Shown here piece by piece: positions 43,761 through 52,457 of a stretch of 64,000 bases of DNA (positions are counted from its first letter, which is position 1; the number at the start of each line of letters is the position of its first letter). The notes below the pieces were generated by a model. It was not told where the DNA came from. It made no database searches and saw only the letters and a list, made by a program, of their open reading frames with translations. This DNA comes from an uncultured Ruminiclostridium sp. GTDB taxonomy: Bacteria > Bacillota > Clostridia > Oscillospirales > Ruminococcaceae. Position numbers and translations under genes: made by a program. Location of the stretch: the NCBI GenBank assembly GCA_910579265.1, contig CAJTTE010000015.1, positions 1 through 64,000 of the forward strand, written 5' to 3'.

Positions 43761-44144
43761 TTACATTACATGTGCGTCCAAAATCCTGACGGCTAACTCT
43801 CCCGATTTTGTAAACAAAAAATCCATCCGTAAAGTCAGGTCATTTAGTTCCCCGTCCGTTGTCAGATCATAATCTGCATGAAAGCCTCTTCCGTCGCTGT
43901 ATACGATACAGGAAAGCTGATGATATTCATATTGGGGGTCAAAAGTACACGGAACATCAAAACGATCCGTATAAGGCAATTCGTTGATTTCCAAAAAGCC
44001 ATCGATCGATTCCGCAAATTCGGAAGGCGATATGCCTTCAAATTCAGCATATTCCTCAATATCCGAATAACGTTTTTCAGATATGCAGTTTACGATCTCT
44101 TTTACAACAGGCTCCGCCAACCGCTCCGCTTCTTGTTTATTCAT
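43761..44144 (-). CDS. Conserved hypothetical protein
   Basis: A 127-residue acidic, soluble protein. The N-terminal half is helical (RLAEPVVKEIVNCISEKRYSDIEEYAEFEGISPSE), and the second half beta-rich (QLSCIVYSDGRGFHADYDLTTDGELNDLTLRMDFLF). It resembles small DUF proteins found next to immunity or SMI1-like families, but I cannot assign it. TGGAGGAAA precedes the ATG. Confidence 0.6.
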   Translation of the reverse strand: MNKQEAERLAEPVVKEIVNCISEKRYSDIEEYAEFEGISPSEFAESIDGFLEINELPYTDRFDVPCTFDPQYEYHQLSCIVYSDGRGFHADYDLTTDGELNDLTLRMDFLFTKSGELAVRILDAHVM

Positions 44145-44165
44145 CTGTTTTCCTCCATATCATTT

Positions 44166-44259
44166 TAGGGCGGATCTGAAACCGAAGCAAATTTGTACAA
44201 TTACGCTAAAGCGTCCTCAGTCAGCAGAAATCGTGCAATTTGAGGCTTTTCAGACAGCA
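44166..44259. repeat. Family C element with internal deletion (~93 bp)
   Basis: AGGGCGGATCTGAAACCGAAG, AAATTTGTACAATTACGCTAAAGCG then directly AGTCAGCAGAAATCGTGCAA and TTTTCAGACAGC. The middle ~100 bp present in other copies are missing. Confidence 0.65.
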
Positions 44260-44544
44260 CATAATCTTAAACGGATTAATATAATTTTATTTTTTATCAT
44301 ATATGCTTCATTAATTGCCGCGGTATAACCCTAAAAGCTGCCGGATAAGAGACGGCTTTGTATGTTATCGGACGTTTTGTCCGTTTTCCCGAGCCTGCCG
44401 GGACTTTTTTCCGGCTCCGTCTGCATTGTCTGCCGATGCTTTACAGATAAACGAATTTTAATACGTTATATTTTTCATACCTCACTTTGCTGCTGCTCAA
44501 GTGAAAACTGCCGCCGTATCGGCATAAAGACTGCTTAGTACCGT

Positions 44545-44643
44545 TATAACACACATTCACATAAAACCGAGATGCGCATTTAAAATATCCTTCTGCCGCA
44601 GATAAGGTGATTTTTTAAAAAATGCTTGTGTATTTCAAAAGAC
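44545..44643. repeat. Left part of a family D element
   Basis: ACACATTCACATAAAACCGAGATG, then CTGCCGCAGATAAGG, then GCTTGTGTATTTCAAAA parallel the other family D copies. The element is interrupted by the family A copy at 44644, and the right part is decayed. Confidence 0.5.
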
Positions 44644-44823
44644 TTAAGGCAACACCGCACAATGATTGCGTGTGAATTGCGCAGTCAGATTTTTCGTCAG
44701 CTTGTATAAATTGGACGCAGGAATACTGACGCATTTCAAGGAGAATTTGTGCAAGCTGACGGAATATATGCAAGCAAGCCGCACGCAAAGCCGTCAGGCG
44801 GTCATTGTGCGGTATTGCCTTAA
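44644..44823. mobile_element. Family A foldback element, copy 4
   Basis: TTAAGGCAACACCGCACAAT to TATTGCCTTAA. Very similar to copies at 4531 and 6105. It again sits within a family D remnant. Confidence 0.8.
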
Positions 44824-44904
44824 CAAATATAGACAAAGTCTGCCGCTAAGAGGTATATAGGTCTTTACAGGAGCATGCTTTAATAATCATATGCCGCTTC
44901 AAAA

Positions 44905-45753
44905 TCAAAAACTTAGCTCCTCGCCCGTCTGCAAATACTGAAGCTGTGTTCCCAGATATCCCTTAAGCTCTTCATAGCCCTTTAATCCGGTGCAGTGACA
45001 TGTGTATACGGCTCCCACATTAAGACCTTTTATTTCATCGGCCGTTCTTCTTATAAAATCCTGATCAACAGTGATTTTCTTGGGACTGTCACCCATGAAA
45101 TGAAGTCCGCTGACTATGGACAGTATGGGAATGTCACCCCAGTTCTTCTTGACCGTCCTTATCATATTAGGAAGTCCGCAATGAGCACATCCTCCCAGAA
45201 TCACACAGCCTTTTCTTCTGTCGCCGGAGGGAAAAACGACCCCGAAGCATTCATGATCGAGCTCGTCGTTCACATAACCTTCTCCCTGTCTGAGACGCTG
45301 ACTTTTATCCAGAACATAAAAGCTCTTATCCTTTATTTCATCCTTCATAAGAAAAAAGCCGTCAAAAACCTGCTGAAAACTGTTAAAAAGAATAAAATTG
45401 TCCCGGTGTTTTTTTATCTTCTCCGATAAATTTCCCATCGGTGTAAAAAAAGGACCTTTTTTCTTTACCGGATGACAATCGGCAGCCTTAGGCGCAAAAA
45501 CTTTTATGTCCGGATTTATTTGGATGAGATTATCGAGTCCGCCCGTATATGAAAAATGATTATGGGGAACAATAACGGCATTCATATTCTCCAAAGGGAT
45601 GCTCATTCTTTTAGCATTGTTTATAAGCTTGGAGCCTGCGCCCGCACCGAACAGACAGTATTTTCCCCCGTTTTCCAAAAAAAGAGACATACCATGCTCA
45701 ACCAAAAGCTTTTGTGAAACCGCCGTGTTTTCAATCAGCATAATTATACGCAT
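44905..45753 (-). CDS. Metallo-beta-lactamase fold protein with degenerate metal site
   Basis: A 282-residue MBL-fold protein related to the hydrolases annotated as dihydropterin-type phosphate synthases. The usual HxHxDH reads HNHFSY here (~residue 63-68), so the Asp and last His that bind the second metal are replaced by Ser and Tyr; GGCAHCGL and YTCHCTG retain histidines of the first metal site and the C-terminus. ATG 45753 lies directly after AAAGGAGG and is clearly preferred over 45771. It is preceded by a perfect consensus promoter. It may bind one metal or none; its substrate is unknown. Confidence 0.82.
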   Translation of the reverse strand: MRIIMLIENTAVSQKLLVEHGMSLFLENGGKYCLFGAGAGSKLINNAKRMSIPLENMNAVIVPHNHFSYTGGLDNLIQINPDIKVFAPKAADCHPVKKKGPFFTPMGNLSEKIKKHRDNFILFNSFQQVFDGFFLMKDEIKDKSFYVLDKSQRLRQGEGYVNDELDHECFGVVFPSGDRRKGCVILGGCAHCGLPNMIRTVKKNWGDIPILSIVSGLHFMGDSPKKITVDQDFIRRTADEIKGLNVGAVYTCHCTGLKGYEELKGYLGTQLQYLQTGEELSF

Positions 45754-45869
45754 GAATATACCTCCTTTCATTTTTTATGCAGTATGAAGCAAGGATCGGA
45801 ACACCTCAGATCCCTGACAAAAAACGTCTGTAATCAAACTTAACTTTCTCTTCAAGTCTTGCTTCGATT

Positions 45870-45898
45870 ATTATATCACAAGTCCCTTCAATTGTCAA
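45870..45898 (-). promoter_or_regulatory. Promoter of the MBL-fold gene
   Basis: Minus strand: TTGACA (45893-45898), a 17-bp spacer and TATAAT (45870-45875), both perfect. Confidence 0.85.
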
Positions 45899-46034
45899 AA
45901 AGTGATCGCAAAGGGATTTCATCTTAAAAGACCCTGATATGCGTACAAAACTGCAGATTATAGCAATAATAAAAAGAAAAATCAGGTGTAAACCTGTTTT
46001 GGTTTACAGCAGGCGGAATTACGGTTTGCGCAGG

Positions 46035-46199
46035 ATTATTCAATATAGAGTGTGCGCATAAAAACAATATGCAAATTTTCGAGCACGATTTTGCCGTAGA
46101 TAAAGCAAATTTTTGCTGTAATACTTTCATTTTTCAAAAAATTTTAACGAAATATTTTCCAAAAAGACATATGCCGGACTTTATGTTCACACGTTCTAA
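46035..46199. mobile_element. Family D inverted-repeat element (~165 bp)
   Basis: TAGAGTGTGCGCATAAAAAC at the left and TTTATGTTCACACGTTCTA at the right. Internal ATTTTCGAGCACGATTTTGCCG and GACATATGCCGGAC are shared with 4436, 48503 and 52288. Confidence 0.7.
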
Positions 46200-46277
46200 G
46201 AACAACGCCTTTGTTTTTATATAAAGACGTAAAACACGAAAATGTATTTGACGCGGGAAAGCAAAACACGGAATTTT

Positions 46278-46569
46278 TAGACAACACCGTACGGCTAATA
46301 TCTGACGGCTTTGCCGTACGCTTGCTTAAGTTTTTTTCGAGAAGACTAAGGTTTCTCATAGTAATCACTTGCACCACGCTCTTAAAATAACCCAGCCATT
46401 CCGGTTTTAAGAGTGATTTTATTTGTTGCGACGGATTATGCATTCTGAGGCGGTACGATGTCGCAGAATATTTATCCAAGGCTGTGCGGAACGCACCGCG
46501 AACAAAGCGAATACCAAGAAAACAATTGACGGTGCAAATCCACGATAATAGTTGTGCGGTGTTGTCTTA
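46278..46569. mobile_element. Family B inverted-repeat element (~290 bp), copy 1
   Basis: Ends TAGACAACACCGTACGG and GTGCGGTGTTGTCTTA. In reverse orientation the body matches 58733-59019 at several blocks (AATCACTCTTAAAACCGGA / AACCACTCTTAAAGCCGGA; CTCAGAATGCA). Confidence 0.65.
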
Positions 46570-46633
46570 TATTTAAACGACTTTGTCCAAAAAACAAATT
46601 TAACCTTACCATGATGTTCAAAGAGGTGATTCC

Positions 46634-47470
46634 ATGCAATACTTCAAGGGCTATTACTACAAATGCTGTTCAAAAAACGATTCTATAGCATTTATACCCG
46701 CATATCATTGTTACAACGGGAAACGATCCGCTTCATTACAGATCATAACAAGCGAAGGCTCTTATAACGCGGATTTTCCCGAAATACTCTTTACCGAAAC
46801 AGAACCCGGAGCGATAATCGGAAAAAACATTTTTACTTCAAAAGGGATAAGGCTTGATTTACACGGCGGCTCGGTTGATATAGAGGGCGATCTTCGTTTC
46901 GGATGTATAAGACCTGTTGCCTATGATATCATGGGACCGTTTAAATATGTTCCGTTTATGCAGTGCAGGCATTCTGTCTTCAGTATGCGCCACAAAGTAA
47001 ACGGCACCATTAAATTAAACGGAAGGACATTAATTTTTAAAAACGGCACGGGATACATTGAAGGCGACCGGGGAAGCTCCTTCCCGAAAAAGTATCTTTG
47101 GTCTCAGTGTTTTTTTGAAAACGGCTCGGTTATGTTATCCGCCGCAGACATACCACTTGCCGGTTTATGCTTTAACGGAACCATAGCGGTTGTTATGATA
47201 GGAAAAACACAATACCGCCTTGCGACTTATTTGGGCGCAAGATGCGTATATGACAATAAAGGCGGCGCGGAAATTATACAGGGAAGGCACCGGCTTTCAG
47301 TCAAACTGATAAGCACCGACGGTAAGCCGCTTAAAGCTCCCGACAACGGAAAAATGATACGCACCATACATGAAAGTCTAAAATGTACTGCGTCTTATAA
47401 ATTCGAAGAAAATAAAAAAATCCTTTTGGACTTTGTATCCGATAAAGCGAGCTTTGAATATGAGCTATGA
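46634..47470 (+). CDS. Tocopherol cyclase-like family protein
   Basis: A 278-residue protein whose motif GYIEGDRGSSFPKKYLWSQC (~residues 137-156) is the signature of the tocopherol cyclase-like family (PF14249), with beta-rich sequence around it. No tocopherol pathway is expected in this organism, so it more likely binds or modifies a lipid or another hydrophobic molecule. No signal peptide or membrane segment. AGAGGTG precedes the ATG. It is monocistronic. Confidence 0.75.
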   Translation: MQYFKGYYYKCCSKNDSIAFIPAYHCYNGKRSASLQIITSEGSYNADFPEILFTETEPGAIIGKNIFTSKGIRLDLHGGSVDIEGDLRFGCIRPVAYDIMGPFKYVPFMQCRHSVFSMRHKVNGTIKLNGRTLIFKNGTGYIEGDRGSSFPKKYLWSQCFFENGSVMLSAADIPLAGLCFNGTIAVVMIGKTQYRLATYLGARCVYDNKGGAEIIQGRHRLSVKLISTDGKPLKAPDNGKMIRTIHESLKCTASYKFEENKKILLDFVSDKASFEYEL

Positions 47471-47668
47471 GCCCTGCCGTCCGGTTTTTTATCCGGATTA
47501 CAAACGTCATTACATTGCAGTTAAAAGCTACAGATGCCGACTTGTTCTAAAAACTCGGGCCAAAAAGCATTTGCCCCGCTTATATATTGCCTGTGCATCA
47601 GCTTTTTTCACCTTTCAACGCATAAGTAAATTTATCCCAGATCTCGGCCGGAGATTTTCATTTTACAA

Positions 47669-47702
47669 TAAATAAGCTGTCCGAAAACGGACAGCTTTAA
47701 AA
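47669..47702. terminator. Bidirectional hairpin between the cyclase-like gene and hpf
   Basis: AAGCTGTCCG / CGGACAGCTT with an AAAA loop. It lies between two convergent genes and can serve both, although the + strand T-run is short. Confidence 0.7.
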
Positions 47703-47717
47703 ACATAAAAATCCGGA

Positions 47718-48242
47718 TCAATCCTTACTCGGTTCAAGTATGGCATAATTTCCGTCATCACGCTTATAAACAACGTTGACCTCACCGGTATCTCCGTTCT
47801 TGAACATAAAGAAATTATGGTCAAGCATATTCATTTGAAGAATCGCTTCATCAACGCTCATAGGACGAAGCCTGAAGCTTTTGCGCTTTATAACATTATA
47901 CTGAGACTGTTCCTCGATTTCTTCCGATTCCTGAACCTCAAAAGCTCCGGATTTAAGTCTTTTTTCTACCTTGGTCTTATTTTTTCTTATCTGACGGATT
48001 ATTTTATCAACGCAGGCATCAAGAGCATCGTTTTTGTCGGCCGATCTTTGCTCTGCGCGGAAAATCAAACTTTCATATTTTACGGTAAGCTCAATTGTGA
48101 TATCATCCTTAAGTGTGGACATCGTAAGCTTTGCGTCCGCTTCATCACCGAAAAATCTATCCAGCTTTTTAAGCTTCTTTTCAGCGTACTCGTTAAAAGC
48201 CTGAGGAACCTGCATTTTCTTCGCTGTAATTTGTAACTTCAT
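47718..48242 (-). CDS. hpf: Ribosome hibernation promoting factor, long form
   Basis: Dimerises 70S ribosomes into inactive 100S particles in stationary phase. The 174-residue length identifies the long form: N-terminal beta-alpha-beta domain (MKLQITAKKMQVPQAFNEYAEKKLKKLDRFF), the MSTLKDDITIELTVKY segment and basic ALDACVDKIIRQIRKNKTKVEKR, linker, then the C-terminal dimerisation domain (KRKSFRLRPMSVDEAILQMNML to the end). AGGAGG precedes the ATG. It has its own promoter at 48316-48344. Confidence 0.95.
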   Translation of the reverse strand: MKLQITAKKMQVPQAFNEYAEKKLKKLDRFFGDEADAKLTMSTLKDDITIELTVKYESLIFRAEQRSADKNDALDACVDKIIRQIRKNKTKVEKRLKSGAFEVQESEEIEEQSQYNVIKRKSFRLRPMSVDEAILQMNMLDHNFFMFKNGDTGEVNVVYKRDDGNYAILEPSKD

Positions 48243-48315
48243 ATACTTTCCTCCTTTTGCAGAAAGATTTCTGCGATTTGAAAACCGATATAAAATAAAC
48301 GATTTTCTTGTTTAC

Positions 48316-48344
48316 AGTATAGCATATTTTGAAAAAATTTACAA
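48316..48344 (-). promoter_or_regulatory. Promoter of hpf
   Basis: Minus strand: TTGTAA (48339-48344), a 17-bp spacer ending in TGC and TATACT (48316-48321). Confidence 0.65.
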
Positions 48345-48502
48345 TACTTTTGCATGATTTTCACACAAATATGTGAATTTTAACAAAAAGGAGAGCTCTT
48401 TTTATATGTGCACTGTTTTGTAAAAGCTTCGACAACTTTTTTACCGATAACGTCTTATAATCAGAAACAAGGGATACGGCCGCAGTCCGAAAATGATTAT
48501 AC

Positions 48503-48668
48503 ATTAGAGCTTGTTCACATAAAAACAATATGCAGATTTTCGAGCATAATTTTGCCGCTTGCAAGGCAAAATCATGCGGGAATATTATAATAATTCAAAA
48601 AAGTCCTAACGCGGCAAGCGGCATAATTTGCCTAAAAGATGCGCGCCTTCTTTAATGTGAGCGCGTTC
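48503..48668. mobile_element. Family D inverted-repeat element
   Basis: Left end TTAGAGCTTGTTCACATAAAAAC with ATTTTCGAGCATAATTTTGCCG; right end TTTAATGTGAGCGCGTTC is diverged. It lies directly upstream of the spoIIGA control region. Confidence 0.6.
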
Positions 48669-48683
48669 CGATATTGATGGTGA

Positions 48684-48694
48684 TTTGCCGAAAA
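48684..48694 (+). promoter_or_regulatory. Putative Spo0A box upstream of spoIIGA
   Basis: TTTGCCGAAAA contains TGCCGAA, which fits the Spo0A core TGNCGAA. It lies ~95 bp before the spoIIGA start, where Spo0A activates the operon in other spore formers. No second box or clear -35/-10 pair was found. Confidence 0.45.
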
Positions 48695-48786
48695 GTATTC
48701 AGTAGAAATGAACGATAGAATTATCCGGCAGAATTTATTTTAACATACGTCGGTATCCGAATGTTAAAACATAACGGTGATTATTT

Positions 48787-49641
48787 ATGAGAGTAATATA
48801 CATAGACATTCTTCTGTTTTTAAATTTTTATATCACCTACTTTCTGATAGTAGGCACATGCTGCCTTCTGCACAGCCGGATAACTTTACTCAGAAGGATA
48901 CTGGGCGCGTCATTCGGCGCCGCGTCATCGCTTATAATATTGCTTCCCCAAATGTCTATCCTGCTCGGTGCAATTGTAAAGCTTCTGTTTTCCACGGCGA
49001 TCATGTTTATATCCCTGGGTTTTGGCAATCTTCGTTTATTTATAGGACGAACCCTGCTATTTTTTCTTGTAAACTGCATCTATGCGGGCATAATGATGGG
49101 GCTGTGGCTTTTTTCGGCTCCGGTCGGAATGGTTTATAATAACGGAGCGGCGTATTTCGATATTCCGGTATGGATGGCTCTTCTATCTACCGCAGCAGCG
49201 TATTTTATTTTAAGGATCATACGTTATTTCGCCGATTCAAAAACCTCGGCGGATAAAAAATACACCTTGGAAATAGTAACCGAAAAAGGAAAAGCCGCTC
49301 TTACCGCACTCCCCGACAGCGGAAACAAACTTACCGACTTTTTTTCCGGACTTCCGGTAATATTCTGTGATATAAATAAATGCGCTTCCGTCTGCCCTGA
49401 TGCGGTTATTATGCAGCTTTCATCCGAAGCACCCGAAAGCCGTGAGAAAAGCATAAAAGGAATAAGACTTATACCGTGCACTACCGTTTCCGGCGGAGTA
49501 ACGGCGATATGCTTTAAGCCTCAAAAAATATTTATATGCGACGGCTCAGTCAGAAAGGAAGTAAGCGCCCTTATAGGCTTTACCAAAAACGGCATTAACG
49601 GAAAGGACTTTGAAGCAATATTCAATCCGCGTATTCTTTGA
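48787..49641 (+). CDS. spoIIGA: Sigma-E processing peptidase SpoIIGA
   Basis: Membrane aspartic protease that activates pro-sigma-E in the mother cell. The 284-residue protein has five N-terminal transmembrane helices (~3-140; LFLNFYITYFLIVGTCCLL, AYFILRIIRYF) and a C-terminal protease domain with the catalytic Asp177 in ALPDSGNKLTD. Length and order are complete. It is followed by sigE in the same direction, but with a 530-bp gap containing an inverted-repeat element, unlike the tight spacing usual elsewhere. Confidence 0.93.
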   Translation: MRVIYIDILLFLNFYITYFLIVGTCCLLHSRITLLRRILGASFGAASSLIILLPQMSILLGAIVKLLFSTAIMFISLGFGNLRLFIGRTLLFFLVNCIYAGIMMGLWLFSAPVGMVYNNGAAYFDIPVWMALLSTAAAYFILRIIRYFADSKTSADKKYTLEIVTEKGKAALTALPDSGNKLTDFFSGLPVIFCDINKCASVCPDAVIMQLSSEAPESREKSIKGIRLIPCTTVSGGVTAICFKPQKIFICDGSVRKEVSALIGFTKNGINGKDFEAIFNPRIL

Positions 49642-49958
49642 CATACAAATGTAATTTATAATTTCTTGCAGTAAAATATGACTTGACCCTTCAGCTCAGC
49701 ATAGTTATACGGCGGTAGATAAAAAAGCGCCGTACCACCGTTTTGAAACAAGATCGGTTTTAATTCGGATCGATAACAGCACCGCAGCATATGAAGCGTT
49801 ATCATAAAAAGTAAAATACCGCCGCAATACCGATGTTTCGTAAACAGAAAAGCGGCAGAATAATATTATATAAAACCGCCGCAGAATAAAGAAACAATAA
49901 GACGGTTGTAAATGAAATAATTAAAGACAATCGTACATTTTCAGTCTTTAAAGATAAT

Positions 49959-50121
49959 CTATTGCTCCACCAAGTAACTCTTGAAGAATTTGTGTGCCGA
50001 AGGGCTGTGGAAAGACAAGGAAGAAGACCGCAGGAATATGCGCATATTTCAAGGGCTTCTGACGAAGTATTTAGGCAGCCGGGCAAGCAGAAAAATTCAA
50101 GAGTTACTTAGGGGAGCAATA
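49959..50121. mobile_element. Family F inverted-repeat element (~163 bp) in the spoIIGA-sigE gap
   Basis: ATTGCTCCACCAAGTAACTC at the left and GAGTTACTTAGGGGAGCAAT at the right form inverted repeats of ~24 bp with few mismatches. The body is non-coding; CATATTTCAAGGGCTTCTGACG recalls the phrases in families A and D. Confidence 0.7.
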
Positions 50122-50171
50122 TAAATACGTCTTTTATCCCGTAATCAAAAAAACGAAAGGAACAGAACTAA

Positions 50172-50888
50172 ATGAAAGTAAAGGCTCAGGAAATATTTAA
50201 AAGAATCTTAATTAAAATCGGCCTTAAAAAAACGGGCGAGGTATTTTACATAAACGGATCCGATACGCTGCCCCCTCCCCTTACAAAAGAAGAGGAGCAG
50301 AAAATCTTTGATCTTATGGATACGGACTTTGATAAGGCCCGTGAAGAGCTTATAGTACATAATCTGCGTCTGGTAGTATACATTGCAAAAAAATTTGAAG
50401 GAAGCGGCGTTGGTCTTGAGGATCTGATTTCCATAGGAACCATAGGTCTTATCAAAGCCGTAAATACATTCAGTAAGGAAAAAAATATAAAGCTTGCCAC
50501 ATACGCCAGCAGATGCATAGAAAACGAAATACTCATGTTTCTCAGAAAGTCAAGCCAATATAAACATGAAATTTCAATAGACGAACCCTTGAATGTAGAC
50601 TGGGACGGAAACGAACTGCTGCTATCCGACGTCCTGGGTACGGAAAACGATATTGTGAATATGAATATAGAAAACGAAGTTGAGCATCAGCTTTTAAGGA
50701 AGCTTGTATCTGCGCTTCCCGACAGAGAAAGAGTTATAATGGAAATGCGGTTCGGACTGAAAAACGGCATAGAACTTACCCAAAAGGATGTGGCCGACAA
50801 AATAGGAATATCCCAAAGCTATATATCACGCCTTGAGAAAAAGATAATCAAAAGACTGAGAAAGGATCTTGAAAGGCTTTGCAACTAA
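50172..50888 (+). CDS. sigE: RNA polymerase sporulation sigma factor sigma-E
   Basis: Mother-cell sigma factor made as a precursor. The 238-residue protein starts with the amphipathic pro-sequence ([24 protein letters not shown]), where SpoIIGA would cut, then PPPLTKEEE, sigma region 2 ([56 protein letters not shown]), region 3 and region 4 ([39 protein letters not shown]). AAAGGAA precedes the ATG. sigG, the usual next gene, is not downstream here. Confidence 0.97.
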   Translation: MKVKAQEIFKRILIKIGLKKTGEVFYINGSDTLPPPLTKEEEQKIFDLMDTDFDKAREELIVHNLRLVVYIAKKFEGSGVGLEDLISIGTIGLIKAVNTFSKEKNIKLATYASRCIENEILMFLRKSSQYKHEISIDEPLNVDWDGNELLLSDVLGTENDIVNMNIENEVEHQLLRKLVSALPDRERVIMEMRFGLKNGIELTQKDVADKIGISQSYISRLEKKIIKRLRKDLERLCN

Positions 50889-50891
50889 TAT

Positions 50892-51082
50892 CGGGAGCTG
50901 TCTTAAAAGCCGCGAACCGCACGATTCCCGCTAACTTCGGACTCTTTTAGCGTCAAAGAGTGCCGGTAGTTTTACCAAAACGGATAACTATGAAACACCC
51001 TCGTTTTTCTCCGCTTTTTCCTTGAAACAGCCACTGTTTTTAACGTAATTGTACTAACTGTTCTTTTTCAGATGCTCCCTGA
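50892..51082. mobile_element. Family C inverted-repeat element, copy (reverse orientation)
   Basis: GGGAGCTGTCTTAAAAGCCGCG to TTTTTCAGATGCTCCCT with AGAGTGCCGGTAGTTTTACC and GAAACACCCTCGTTTTTCTC in between, paralleling the copy at 39053. Confidence 0.7.
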
Positions 51083-51539
51083 AAAACTGATTTAAAACCT
51101 ATGGTGTTTTATAAAAAGGGGTTTTTATATCATCGACATTTTTCGGGGCTTGGAAAGCGAACCTGTTCTTTCTTAACTTTTTTCACCGGAAGCTGCAACA
51201 CTTTAATCAATTATGCTGTTTAACATTTCAATGGTGTTTCCCGCCGCATATAAGCTGATAACAACACCTTATTACCTTTTAAGCCGGATCGTTTATTGAC
51301 CGAGCTTTTTAAGCATCAATTCAATGTTGCTTTTTTATAAGATCGTTTCAAGCCTTAAAAAAATACGATTATAACCCATATAATAAAAAACGCGCTGCGG
51401 AAAAGGTGCGGCTATAGGCCGTCATAAACACATACGTGTGTTTTCAGGCCTATAAGAAGCGATAATTTTTTTCCTGTAATCATCACCGGAGTCATCATTC
51501 CAAAGCCCACAGCAACGACAATCACATTTTATCAAATTA

Positions 51540-51590
51540 AAAAACATATGCCGCCCAAAGACCATTTAAAGCTTTCGGGCGGCACTTATT
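51540..51590 (-). terminator. Hairpin after mscL
   Basis: GCCGCCC / GGGCGGC with additional pairing of the flanks, immediately after the mscL stop; T-rich on both strands. Confidence 0.75.
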
Positions 51591-51593
51591 TTT

Positions 51594-52082
51594 TTATTTA
51601 TCTTCCTTTTCCTTAAGAAGATCGCGTATTTCGGTAAGCAAAACCAACTGAGGATCTGGAGCGGGCTCTTCTTTAGGCGCTTCCTCTTCCTCCTTCTTTT
51701 TCAGCTTCTCAGCCCTTGAACGAACAGTGTTTATTGCCTTAATAAGAAGGAAAACAGAGATCGCTATCAGCAGGAAGTTTATTATGTATTGGATAAACGA
51801 GCCATAATTTATTGAAACCTCGGGTTCAATGATTTCGGCGCCTTCCTTAACCGCCTCTTTTAAAATAATCTTCAATTCGGAGAAATCGACCTCACCGGTA
51901 ACCATTCCCAAAAGCGGCATAAAAATATCACCGACAAGAGAATTTACAATCGCGGTGAAGGCGGAGCCGATAATAAGACCCACAGCCATATCAAGCACAT
52001 TTCCTCTTGAAATAAACGCTTTAAATTCACCGATAATAGTCAGCTTCTTCTTTTTTCTCTTTTCAGATCTTGATCCAGCCAT
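51594..52082 (-). CDS. mscL: Large-conductance mechanosensitive channel
   Basis: Emergency valve against osmotic downshock. The 162-residue protein has the conserved first segment FKAFISRGNVLDMAVGLIIGSAFTAIVNSLVGDI, the periplasmic-side loop with a charged insertion (EAVKEGAEIIEPEVS), TM2 (YIINFLLIAISVFLLIKAI) and a charged C-terminal bundle (KKKEEEEAPKEEPAPDPQLVLLTEIRDLL). An additional basic N-terminal extension (SRSEKRKKKK) is unusual. AAAGGAA precedes the ATG. Promoter at 52155-52183. Confidence 0.96.
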   Translation of the reverse strand: MAGSRSEKRKKKKLTIIGEFKAFISRGNVLDMAVGLIIGSAFTAIVNSLVGDIFMPLLGMVTGEVDFSELKIILKEAVKEGAEIIEPEVSINYGSFIQYIINFLLIAISVFLLIKAINTVRSRAEKLKKKEEEEAPKEEPAPDPQLVLLTEIRDLLKEKEDK

Positions 52083-52154
52083 GTTTAAACAACCGTTCCT
52101 TTCCGATAAAAATCTTAATCTGTCAAATAACAGACGCTTCGAAAATATATTTTC

Positions 52155-52183
52155 ATTTTACAATATACGACATACTTTGTCAA
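52155..52183 (-). promoter_or_regulatory. Promoter of mscL
   Basis: Minus strand: TTGACA (52178-52183), a 17-bp spacer and TAAAAT (52155-52160). Confidence 0.75.
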
Positions 52184-52287
52184 TGGAATAAGCTTTAAAA
52201 TTTTGAAACCGTCCCAACCGACTCCCGATAAATTAACATAAGCTTTTTGTATCGGCAACGGTAAAATACGCCGGCTATCAGTTCATA

Positions 52288-52457
52288 TTTATTTATAGTG
52301 CGTTCAAATAAAACCGATATACGGATTTTCGAATATGATTTTGCCGTAGATGAGGCAAATTTTTGCAGGTATGCTTGCATATTTCAAAAAAGTAACCAAA
52401 TATACTGTAAAATTCGCAGAAAAAGCATGTGCCGGACTTTATGTGAACGCACTCTAA
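52288..52457. mobile_element. Family D inverted-repeat element, best preserved copy (~170 bp)
   Basis: TAGTGCGTTCAAATAAAACC at the left and TTTATGTGAACGCACTCTA at the right. Contains ATTTTCGAATATGATTTTGCC, GATGAGGCAAATTTTTGC and AGCATGTGCCGGAC. Confidence 0.75.

Larger units (their letters stand above)
44145..44904. other. Gene-free region with three repeats
   Basis: About 760 bp that hold a deleted family C copy (44166-44259), a diverged family D copy (44545 onwards) and a family A copy inserted in it (44644-44823). No gene is evident. Confidence 0.6.
45899..46633. other. Gene-free region filled by two repeats
   Basis: About 735 bp mostly occupied by a family D element (46035-46199) and a family B element (46278-46569). 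Confidence 0.6.
48243..48786. other. Gene-free region between hpf and spoIIGA
   Basis: It holds the hpf promoter (48316-48344), a family D element (48503-48668) and a putative Spo0A box (48684-48694). Confidence 0.6.
50889..51593. other. Gene-free region downstream of sigE
   Basis: About 700 bp with a family C element (50892-51082) and the mscL terminator hairpin. The rest shows nothing I recognise, and sigG is absent. Confidence 0.6.

Noticed and set aside
44666..44860. Recurring small ORF (FVSLYKLDAGILTHFKENLCKL type) in family A copies
   Set aside because: A similar frame occurs in all family A elements because the DNA repeats; it is palindromic sequence with no start signal, and frame is not kept in the diverged copy.
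46144..46479. 111-codon minus-strand ORF within repeats
   Set aside because: It spans the family D right end and most of the family B element; the homologous family B copy at 58733 does not keep the frame.
49802..50086. 94-codon minus-strand ORF between spoIIGA and sigE
   Set aside because: It runs through the inverted-repeat element at 49959-50121 and has no ribosome binding site.
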